From contig JAGYLP010000006.1 in the NCBI GenBank assembly GCA_018401015.1, positions 1-64,000 on the forward strand: a DNA stretch of 64,000 bases, read 5' to 3'. A model generated the notes under the pieces. That model was not told where the DNA came from. It did not search any database and saw only the letters and a list, made by a program, of their open reading frames with translations. This DNA is from Bacteroidales bacterium (GTDB taxonomy: Bacteria > Bacteroidota > Bacteroidia > Bacteroidales > M50B96). Both the position numbers and the translations under genes were made by a program. Shown here in pieces: positions 1-8,174 of the stretch (position 1 is the stretch's first letter; every line of letters begins with the position of its first letter).

Positions 1-118
1 AGGGAGGAGCAGCAATGGAAGTTCTTGTTAGCGGAACAAGTATTTTTCAATCTTCCGCTAATAGGTAGAATTACCAATCTTGAATCTTCGACCCTAAATC
101 GCAGCCAAGGAATCTTCC

Positions 119-916
119 CTACGCGGTAACGCGCACCTGATAGCCTCCGTGGTTGCGAACATTGAAGCAGGTGTGGTCGTCGAAAAGGAGGTATTGCCCT
201 TTAATGCCAATGAGGCGGGCACGAATCTGGGATTGCTTATCGAGCTTGATGGAACGAAGCTTTTCCGGGTAGGTCTCGACGGGATACTCGAAACGATATA
301 CGGTATCGTCGGGACTTATAAAAGATTCAAATGCAGGTACTAAGAGCTTAGCTACGCGCTTTTTCTCGGCAAGCAAATCGACCCCTTCTTTCACTTTGTT
401 CTGCAACATGAGCCGCCAGTTAGTCTTGTCGGGTAAATGCTTCTTTAACAAGACTTCGATTAAACCGGCTTCGTGACGATTATGGGTGCGTGCCAAGACA
501 ACAGCCTCGCTGGCACCTTGATCGATCCAGCGTGTTGGAATCTGCGATTCGCGGGTAACGCCAACCTTGACATCGGAACTTAAGGCTAAATAAACAACGT
601 GTGGCTGCAAACAAAACTGCTCCGACCATTCCATGTCGCGAGAAATACCTTCCTGCGCCTGACACATTTCCGGATGAAAAATACAATCGTCGGTCTGAGG
701 AAGAGTCTTGTAACACGGCCAACAATATCCGGAAAAATAGGATTTAGTGGTAAGTCGTCCGCAATGCTGACAATGAATCTGATGCTGAAAATCGATACGT
801 ATCTCACTACCAATCAGCGTATTCATCGGAATTCGTTCCGATCCGAGGTGGAGGGTATATTGAACGGGCGAGTGTTGCTCGCTTTCCATTTTTTCGAGGT
901 TTCCCAAATATTCCAT
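119..916 (-). CDS. DUF2797 family protein
   Basis: ORF 119..1030 with likely ATG at MEYLGNLEKMES (916); two CxxC pairs (CQHCGR..CWPC) and VYLALSSDVKVGVTRESQIPTRWIDQGA typical of DUF2797; 2 bp after aroC. Confidence 0.8.
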   Translation of the reverse strand: MEYLGNLEKMESEQHSPVQYTLHLGSERIPMNTLIGSEIRIDFQHQIHCQHCGRLTTKSYFSGYCWPCYKTLPQTDDCIFHPEMCQAQEGISRDMEWSEQFCLQPHVVYLALSSDVKVGVTRESQIPTRWIDQGASEAVVLARTHNRHEAGLIEVLLKKHLPDKTNWRLMLQNKVKEGVDLLAEKKRVAKLLVPAFESFISPDDTVYRFEYPVETYPEKLRSIKLDKQSQIRARLIGIKGQYLLFDDHTCFNVRNHGGYQVRVTA

Positions 917-918
917 AG

Positions 919-1920
919 TTAATTCTTTTCGTGGTGAATGGGTGAACGTTGTTGGGCGATTAACAGTGCATCGGCGAGGACCAAAGCGGTAACCGCTTCG
1001 ACTACAACAGGCACGCGCAGGGCAATACACACATCGTGTCGGCCGGCTACTTCGAGGGGCTGAACGCTCTGTTGGGCAAATTGAAAACTCTCCTGGGTTT
1101 TACCAATGCTGGAGGTGGGTTTTACAGCTGCTCGAAAATGCAGCTCGTTCCCGTTGCTAATGCCTCCGTTGATGCCTCCGGCATAGTTACTGGCGGTGGT
1201 GCCGTCGGCAGCTATGAGGGCATCGTTATGCTCGGAGCCACGCATTGCTGCTGCCTGGAAACCGGAACCAAACTCAATTCCTTTGATGGCAGGAATGGCG
1301 AAGATTGCATGACTAATCATCGATTCCAGACTATCGAAAAAAGGTTCGCCTAAGCCGATAGGAAGTCCTTGTGCACTGCACGCTACTACTCCGCCAATGG
1401 AATCGTGATCGTGAATAGCTTTGGCTACTGCTTCCTCGATGTTTGGATTTCCGCCGGCTGTAATCAGTTGAGCCTGAATGTGAATAGGATTACAAATCTT
1501 TTTAGCCACTACCCCTGCGGCAACCAAAGCCAGGGTAAGACGACCGGAGAAGTGTCCTCCGCCCCGATAATCAGCAAAGCCACCGTATTTGTGACGGGCG
1601 GTAAAATCGGCGTGTCCCGGACGCGGGTGTTCCTGTAAGTGAGCGTAATCCTTTGAGCGGATATTTTCATTCAAAAACTCAATGAGCAAAGGAGCACCGG
1701 TAGTTTTTCCCTGAAAAATCCCGGAGCGAAGCACCGGTTCATCGCTTTCTTTTCGAGGAGTAGTTCCGCTGGCTCCGGGCTTGCGACGCTGCAAGTCGGC
1801 TCGAAAATCGTCGACCGACAAGGGAATACCTGCCGGCACTCCGTCGAGCAACACCCCTACCCGCTCGCCGTGCGATTCACCAAAAACATGCACTCGAAAA
1901 ATTCTACCGTATGTATTCAT
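919..1920 (-). CDS. aroC: chorismate synthase
   Basis: MNTYGRIFRVHVFGESHG..GVLLDGVPAGIPL; GGHFSGRLT; GIEFGSGF. Confidence 0.97.
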   Translation of the reverse strand: MNTYGRIFRVHVFGESHGERVGVLLDGVPAGIPLSVDDFRADLQRRKPGASGTTPRKESDEPVLRSGIFQGKTTGAPLLIEFLNENIRSKDYAHLQEHPRPGHADFTARHKYGGFADYRGGGHFSGRLTLALVAAGVVAKKICNPIHIQAQLITAGGNPNIEEAVAKAIHDHDSIGGVVACSAQGLPIGLGEPFFDSLESMISHAIFAIPAIKGIEFGSGFQAAAMRGSEHNDALIAADGTTASNYAGGINGGISNGNELHFRAAVKPTSSIGKTQESFQFAQQSVQPLEVAGRHDVCIALRVPVVVEAVTALVLADALLIAQQRSPIHHEKN

Positions 1921-1975
1921 GTTACTTTCAATTTGGTTCTAAAAGTATCGTTCCTTCCATCCATCTGCAAACGAA

Positions 1976-3220
1976 TCATGCCTCGATTCGTTCTAAACGA
2001 ACGCCTACCTGTTCCAAGTGGTTCCAAAAATCGGGATAAGATTTCTGAACCGATTCGGCCCCTTGAACAACAACAGGTGCTTCGGCACGGAGACCCAGCA
2101 AAGCCAAGGCCATAGCCATTCGATGATCCTGATGTGCATCGACTGTTCCGCCCTTCACTTTCGAGCCTCCCAGTATACGTAAAGCATTTCCTTCGGCCCG
2201 AATGTTCACCCCCAAACGAGCAAATTCGGTCAGAATCGCTTCTTTCCGATTACTTTCTTTGTTCAATAATCGGCCGGTTCCCAGCAGAACCGATTCACCC
2301 TGACTGTAAACCGCCAGAGCCGACAGGACCGGAAAAAGATCCGGGGCATCGTGCAAGTCAACAAGAAATGCCTGGTTAGCTGCCTGTTCAACCATAAGTG
2401 AATCAGCCTCTTCCCGAAAAGGAATAAGACTTTGGATTCGTGCATCGGCCTGCAAGCTCTGTTGATTCAGTCCTTGTAAGGAGATTCTACCTGCAATTAG
2501 GGCTGCCACGGCCATGCTGGCTGCACTGCTCCAATCTGCTTCAACGGCATGTTTACCGGCGATGTATTCTTGGTTTCCCCGAAGGTAGAAACGATTACCG
2601 TCGCGTTTTATGCCGATGCCAAAGTCGGCGAGCACTTGTACACTCATGTCAACATAAGGAGCGGAAACTAAACCCGTCACATTCAATACGCTATCTGCCG
2701 AAAGGAGGGGTAAGGCGAAAAGTAATCCGCTCACTAATTGTGAACTCTTCGACGCATCGACTGTATAATGACCTGGCAATAAAGGGCCTTGCAGGTGAAA
2801 AGGAAAAAATCCGCTGAAGTCGTCCGATTGCACTCCCATTGGGAATAGGGCATCGACAATGCCTTGCTGATTGCGTTTTAGCAAGCTTCCGCGTGCCTCG
2901 AAATGCACCTTTTGTTCCCCAAGAAGCAGCAAGGGCATCAGCATTCGAGCCGCCAGGCCTGATTCACCGAAAGAGAAATGATTCCCGTTAAGGCTGCGTG
3001 TTCCTCGCACCCGAATACGGTCTGTTGCCAGAAGCACTTCGGCTCCAGCCTGCCGAATAATTTGAAGAAACGATTCCACATCGGCCGACAATCCCTTGAA
3101 TTCCAACTCGCTCTCGCCCGGAGCCATCATAGCAGCAGCCAGTAAGCGCTGGAAGTGACTTTTGGAGGACGGAATATGAATTTCTCCATTAAGGCGAGAT
3201 GGATGAACGCGGACAATCAT
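1976..3220 (-). CDS. aroA: 3-phosphoshikimate 1-carboxyvinyltransferase (EPSP synthase)
   Basis: IHIPSSKSHFQRLLAAA; DASKSSQLVSGLL; DHRMAMALALLGL. Confidence 0.95.
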   Translation of the reverse strand: MIVRVHPSRLNGEIHIPSSKSHFQRLLAAAMMAPGESELEFKGLSADVESFLQIIRQAGAEVLLATDRIRVRGTRSLNGNHFSFGESGLAARMLMPLLLLGEQKVHFEARGSLLKRNQQGIVDALFPMGVQSDDFSGFFPFHLQGPLLPGHYTVDASKSSQLVSGLLFALPLLSADSVLNVTGLVSAPYVDMSVQVLADFGIGIKRDGNRFYLRGNQEYIAGKHAVEADWSSAASMAVAALIAGRISLQGLNQQSLQADARIQSLIPFREEADSLMVEQAANQAFLVDLHDAPDLFPVLSALAVYSQGESVLLGTGRLLNKESNRKEAILTEFARLGVNIRAEGNALRILGGSKVKGGTVDAHQDHRMAMALALLGLRAEAPVVVQGAESVQKSYPDFWNHLEQVGVRLERIEA

Positions 3221-3876
3221 AAGCCTTTGGGATTTTGAAGGTCAGATAATTTGGTTTGAATCTCCTCCCAGGACCACTGCCCGGGAGCTGTCGGCCCCAT
3301 TCGATCGAGATAAACATAGGTGAAAGGAGCTCCGTGGCGCACGCTTTCAAGGCGACTTGCTCGTCCGGCTTCCCCCATACCAAAAATGATGAGTCCCGGC
3401 CGATCATAAAATGCTTCAATGCGTTCCAAATCAGCACGGTTATGTGCCAGGCAGGCGATTTTAACTAAGGTGGCACCTAAGTGGCGTCCCTGCTGGTAAA
3501 TATCTTCCAGGAGAGCCAGCTCCGGGGTTTTTCCAAAATCGTGAAAAGAAGCGATAAGTGCTGCCGAATTGCGTTCTATCTCGGGTTGCAAGGCTTTGAT
3601 AAGCAACTCATCCTGAATAAGATCCAAATCGACATACTTGATTCCCCGATCGAGGTAGAACCGATAGATTCGGGTACGTTCCGAATCGTTCCAGCGGGAA
3701 TCTTTCCGACAGGTGGCAATAATTTTCTTATCGGCCGGAAGCGGGAGAGGAAGTTTGTAGGGATCGTCCCAACAATCGACCCTCAGTTCGAACCAATCGG
3801 CCATTTTCGTGATTTCGTCCCAAATAAAATCACGTTGATTTAGGCTGATGCAGAGCCGGTTGCCAAGACTATTCAT
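3217..3876 (-). CDS. aroD: type I 3-dehydroquinate dehydratase
   Basis: FELRVD, IIATCRKDSRW, ALIASFHDFGKTPE, LVKIACLA, FGMGEAGRASR and APGQWS match class I DHQ dehydratase; start taken at MNSLGNRL within ORF 3217..4038. Confidence 0.88.
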   Translation of the reverse strand: MNSLGNRLCISLNQRDFIWDEITKMADWFELRVDCWDDPYKLPLPLPADKKIIATCRKDSRWNDSERTRIYRFYLDRGIKYVDLDLIQDELLIKALQPEIERNSAALIASFHDFGKTPELALLEDIYQQGRHLGATLVKIACLAHNRADLERIEAFYDRPGLIIFGMGEAGRASRLESVRHGAPFTYVYLDRMGPTAPGQWSWEEIQTKLSDLQNPKGL

Positions 3877-4912
3877 GTACCCAGAGAGCTTGAAGGTGTT
3901 GGATAAGCTCGGCGAAAGTCCAGGAGACCAATTCCGGTTCCCCTGGATTTTTGAGCAACGGGTAAGCCAAGCGGTCGTCGGATTTCTTTTTATCGTTGCG
4001 GATGTATTTTTCGAGCAGGGGCAAGGCCAATTGACCACGCAAATCGTGGTATCCCACCGATTTCATCCAGTTTTTAATTTCGATAGCCAGTTCCGAGGGG
4101 AATTGCAGGTACCGAACCGATAAATCCAGATCGAGCATCATTCCGGCAGCGATTGCTTCGCCGTGTGGAATGCCAAGCGCCGCCTCAAAGGCATGTCCAA
4201 GCGTGTGTCCGAAGTTGAGGATTTTTCGCCATCCATTTTCTTGTTCATCGAGGTTTACGACTTGCGCTTTAAATCGAATCGATTGTTCCAGAATGGGCAT
4301 CAGGGCTTCAGCATTGCCCTGCTTCATGGTTTGGATATGTTCAGTCCAGTGAGGCCAAAGCGACCAATCCTGGAGCAAGGTGTGTTTGAACGCTTCGGCT
4401 AGCCCATTTTTCATCTCCTGCGGTGGAAGTGTATCGAGGAAGATGGGATCGCAAAGCACGAAGGACGGTTGAGCAAAAGTGCCCAGCATGTTTTTACGTC
4501 CACCGAAATTGATCCCCGTTTTGCCACCCACCGAGGCATCGACCATGGCAAGAAGGCTGGTTGCGAGGTAGCCAAATTCGCATCCTCGCATGTAGATCGA
4601 CGCCATGAAACCAGTGAGATCGCAAACCACCCCACCCCCTACACCTAAGAGAAAACTATCCCGATCGGCTTGTAGATCGATGAGTTGCGAGGCGACAAAT
4701 TCGAGGCTACGCAGCGATTTGGCCTCTTCGCCCGGAGCGAGGACAATGGGCGAGAAATCAGCGAATAAGCTACCATAGATATCGTGCACGTTTTTATCGG
4801 TGATGAGGATAACCCGTTTATCCGGCAGTAGTTCGCTCAATTGATTAATCACCTCGCCCAGGAATACCTGCGAGTTGCCGTTTTTACCGTGAATCGTAAC
4901 CTTAATAGACAT
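3869..4912 (-). CDS. aroB: 3-dehydroquinate synthase
   Basis: GVGGGVVCDLTGFMASIYMRG; SLLAMVDASVGGKTGINFGGRKNMLGTFAQP; NFGHTLGHAFE. Confidence 0.97.
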   Translation of the reverse strand: MSIKVTIHGKNGNSQVFLGEVINQLSELLPDKRVILITDKNVHDIYGSLFADFSPIVLAPGEEAKSLRSLEFVASQLIDLQADRDSFLLGVGGGVVCDLTGFMASIYMRGCEFGYLATSLLAMVDASVGGKTGINFGGRKNMLGTFAQPSFVLCDPIFLDTLPPQEMKNGLAEAFKHTLLQDWSLWPHWTEHIQTMKQGNAEALMPILEQSIRFKAQVVNLDEQENGWRKILNFGHTLGHAFEAALGIPHGEAIAAGMMLDLDLSVRYLQFPSELAIEIKNWMKSVGYHDLRGQLALPLLEKYIRNDKKKSDDRLAYPLLKNPGEPELVSWTFAELIQHLQALWVHE

Positions 4913-5144
4913 AGACGGAATGTTTGAAAGGCGAAGGTAATGAATTGCTCGCTTCGCAAGAACGCAAGTGAAGCTCCGACTCCCTGGAATTTTTCATTAC
5001 CAAAAGCAAAATAGATTTACACTCCGATTGGGGATTAAGCGTAACTCGCATGTGGACTGCTAAAACCTTATCGTTTGGTGTTCGAGAAGGTCTAAAAGCC
5101 CAAAAGGATTCCTACCTTTATGTTTTTTTCTGAGTTCGGGAACG

Positions 5145-7058
5145 ATGAGGGGAGTTTTACTTTTTAACTGGTTATTTATTCTGTCGCTAGCAGGTTTAGC
5201 TCAACAGGTTCCATTCAGCTATAGCGATCCCGGTGGGTTCTACGAGGAATCGTTCGAATGGAGTATTCTGGTGAATCCGGACCTTACGGTACGTTACACG
5301 CTCGACGGTACTGCGCCAACGCCGGAATCGACCCGCTACACCCATCCCATGTTTCTTGATAGTTCCATGCTTTCCCCTGCTAACATTAGTCAAATCGCGA
5401 TCAGTCCTCCCGATTTGTATCATCCTCCCTCTCCCAACAGGGTTCAAAAAGCCATAATCATTCGAGCAGCCATTTTCAATGATTCCGGGATGCAGCTGTC
5501 TGATATTCTAACACATACCTATTTTATCCGGTCACTTGGCATCGAGCCATCGCCCTTACCCGTTCTTTCCATAGCAGCCAACCACCCCGATTTATTTGAT
5601 TACGAAACCGGCATTTTCGTTCCCGGAATCCATTGGGATCCGGAGAATCCCGATTGGACTGGAAATTACTATTTAACCGGAGAAAACTGGGAACGGAAGG
5701 TATTTGTAGAATATTTCGCATCGGCGGAGGACTATGATTTGGTGATGGATTCTGGGCAGGCGATGCAACCCGTTATTCGACAGTATGCCGGACTTCGCAC
5801 ACATGGAGGCAATGCGCGTCGATTTGCCCAAAAAGGTCTTCGCTTGTACGCACGCGATGAATACGGCACCAATCGATTTGAGTTTCCGCTTTTTGAAGAA
5901 CATCCTCTACAAAGCTTTAAGCGACTTGTTTTAAAACCCATATCCTCTTCGTGGAGCGATGCCGGCATCGAAGATCATCTCTCCTGTTGCATTGCTTCGG
6001 CGCTTAATCTGGAAGCACCTGCCAGTCGGCCCATTCAACTTTATCTGAATGGTGAATACTGGGGCATTTATTTTCTGCAAGAACGATTCGACGACTTCTA
6101 TTTTGCCGACCACTTTGAATATGATCGCGATCGAATTGATTTAATCGAAAATTGGGCAGGGGTTATTTCCGAAGGAGAGAACGACGATTTTCTCGACTTG
6201 TATCAATTTATCGAAAATAATGATTTATCAAACCCCGTCATTTATCAAGAAGTAGCAAACCGCATCGATATTGATAATTTTATTGAATCGCAGTTATACG
6301 AAATATTTATTGCGAATTACGATTGGCCGGCCAACAACATGAAATGTTGGCGAGCCAGGCCCAGTGGGAAATGGCGCTGGACTTTCTACGATGGCGATGC
6401 GGCATTGAAAAACACCGCGTTCGACATGTTTAGTCATGCCCTGTGTACCGGAGATGATTCCTGGCCCACAAATGCAGCTACTACCTTGTTTTTCCGAAAA
6501 CTCATGGAGAACGAAGATTTTCGGAATCGCTTCTTCGAACGTGCAGAGATCCTCTTAAACGACACCCTTTCGCCTGCAAGAACACTCCATCATTTTACCG
6601 CAATTGTGCAGGCTTTGAGTCCAACCATGCCGTCGCAAATACAACGATTTAATTATCCGTCGAACCTGGAAAGTTGGAAGGATGATTACCTGAAAAACCA
6701 ATCCTTTTTAACCCTTCGACCTTGTGAGCTGGTGAACCAGGTTGAAGAAAAGTTTCAGCGTACTATGCTGGTGGAAGGCTGTGAAGAAAACGCACCCTAT
6801 TTGACAGAGCTAGAAGCTTATCCGAACCCAAACAGCGGAACAGTTCACCTTCGAATTGAATCAGACATCAACGACATTGGTGTTATCGTTCTTTCCGATT
6901 TAGTTGGCAAGCCACTTTTTTCCGATGAATTCCCGGTTATTAAAGGAAAAAATGATTGGACACTGCCAGACCTCGCTCTAAGTAACGGTATTTGGCTTAT
7001 TTCACTAAAAACCCGACATCACACCAGCACGGTCAAACTCTATGTAGTTAATCCTTAA
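5145..7058 (+). CDS. CotH kinase family protein with chitobiase-like N-terminal domain and T9SS C-terminal sorting domain
   Basis: Signal peptide; YTLDGTAPTPES chitobiase-like motif; RTHGGNARRFAQKGLRLYARDEYG and YLNGEYWGIYFLQERFDD CotH motifs; C-terminal AYPNPNSGTVHLRIE..SLKTRHHTSTVKLYVV. Confidence 0.85.
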   Translation: MRGVLLFNWLFILSLAGLAQQVPFSYSDPGGFYEESFEWSILVNPDLTVRYTLDGTAPTPESTRYTHPMFLDSSMLSPANISQIAISPPDLYHPPSPNRVQKAIIIRAAIFNDSGMQLSDILTHTYFIRSLGIEPSPLPVLSIAANHPDLFDYETGIFVPGIHWDPENPDWTGNYYLTGENWERKVFVEYFASAEDYDLVMDSGQAMQPVIRQYAGLRTHGGNARRFAQKGLRLYARDEYGTNRFEFPLFEEHPLQSFKRLVLKPISSSWSDAGIEDHLSCCIASALNLEAPASRPIQLYLNGEYWGIYFLQERFDDFYFADHFEYDRDRIDLIENWAGVISEGENDDFLDLYQFIENNDLSNPVIYQEVANRIDIDNFIESQLYEIFIANYDWPANNMKCWRARPSGKWRWTFYDGDAALKNTAFDMFSHALCTGDDSWPTNAATTLFFRKLMENEDFRNRFFERAEILLNDTLSPARTLHHFTAIVQALSPTMPSQIQRFNYPSNLESWKDDYLKNQSFLTLRPCELVNQVEEKFQRTMLVEGCEENAPYLTELEAYPNPNSGTVHLRIESDINDIGVIVLSDLVGKPLFSDEFPVIKGKNDWTLPDLALSNGIWLISLKTRHHTSTVKLYVVNP

Positions 7059-7120
7059 CTCTCTGAAGGGAACTGTGAATGACTTGGCGAGGGGGCGACT
7101 TCGGCGAATGGGCGACTTCG

Positions 7121-7381
7121 CGAAGAGGCGAAAGCAGCAACAACGAGCTGCCGCGCGGCTCCCGGCGCGTGGCTTTCATGCTCGTTCAAAGAAAAGCATG
7201 CAAAAACCTTTAGCTAAAAGCCAAAAGCCAACCGCCAAAAGCCAACCGCCAAAAGCAAGCATAAAACGCTGCGAACTTTGCGGGTCCTTTGCGAGAACCT
7301 TAGCGTACTTTTTAGACCTCCGCGGCCTATATTCAAAGTGAAAAGGCGAAGAGGCGAATGCAGCAACAACGAGCTACCGCG
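7121..7381. repeat. Imperfect direct repeat pair (7121-7155 and 7347-7381) enclosing low-complexity tandem repeats
   Basis: cgaagaggcgaaagcagcaacaacgagctgccgcg versus cgaagaggcgaatgcagcaacaacgagctaccgcg, 33 of 35 identical; (gccaaccgccaaaa)n between them at about 7215-7257. Confidence 0.8.
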
Positions 7382-7763
7382 TGTGGCAATCATTCTATTT
7401 CAAGGACTAACTTACAACGTGTACAATTTTGAATTCTGAAGCGTAGCGAAAGTCCCGATTTATCGGGATTGAATCTTGAATTTTGAATCTTGAATCCGAT
7501 TTTATCAACTTGAATCAAATCGGTGTAAATCCGTCAAATCTGTGTCATCTGTGTTCTAATAGAAGGAGGGCTTTACCTGGATCATATTCCAAAAAAGCGA
7601 TCCAATTAAAATTCAAAACGTATATCAACCAACTCGGATTACCTGGATTCTTTTCGTCAAGAAAGTTTTGAAAAGCTGCGAAATTCTCTTAAATTTACGG
7701 GAATTGAAACGCAATCACCCATCAAACCCCGTTTCTTTGTGTATCAACCTAAATTAACCTCTT

Positions 7764-8162
7764 ATGAAAGCGAAAAACCTCTTCGTCCTATTGTCAATCT
7801 TCCTGGCAGCCTTTTCAGGCAATGCTCAATCGGATCTTACCCTATCCATCCATAACAACAGTGAGAGCGATGTTACCGTTGTTGTTACTTTTAATCAAAC
7901 CATTAATTTATCGAGTCCACCCAATAGCCCAACAAGCTTTACGGTCGCATCGGGTGCTACTTATGTAGCCCATTATAAGCCGGATGAATATGATGTAAAC
8001 TTCGCAAGTATAAAATTTACCGAAAGTGGCGCTTCACCTGGCCACTGGACTTCTAATGCCATGTGGCTCCCGGTAACTTTTGGTTCATCAAGCCTAACTG
8101 CTGAACTTATATCTTATTTTGGCCAAGGTATTTACGAAGCTCTTGATTTTGAGATAAATTAA
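7764..8162 (+). CDS. small secreted protein of unknown function
   Basis: 132 aa with signal peptide MKAKNLFVLLSIFLAAFSGNAQ; followed 12 bp later by the FG-GAP gene. Confidence 0.65.
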   Translation: MKAKNLFVLLSIFLAAFSGNAQSDLTLSIHNNSESDVTVVVTFNQTINLSSPPNSPTSFTVASGATYVAHYKPDEYDVNFASIKFTESGASPGHWTSNAMWLPVTFGSSSLTAELISYFGQGIYEALDFEIN

Positions 8163-8174
8163 ACTGAGAAGATT

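Noticed and set aside
7215-7257. Possible CRISPR-like array because of regular short repeats
   Set aside because: Units are contiguous 14-mers without unique spacers and no cas genes are present; tandem low-complexity repeat, not CRISPR.
7075-7341. 88-aa ORF MNDLARGRLRRMGDFAKRRKQQQRAAARL...
   Set aside because: Composed entirely of intergenic repeat sequence (AAAAGCC/CCGCCAAAAGCC units); basic low-complexity product; not credible as a gene.
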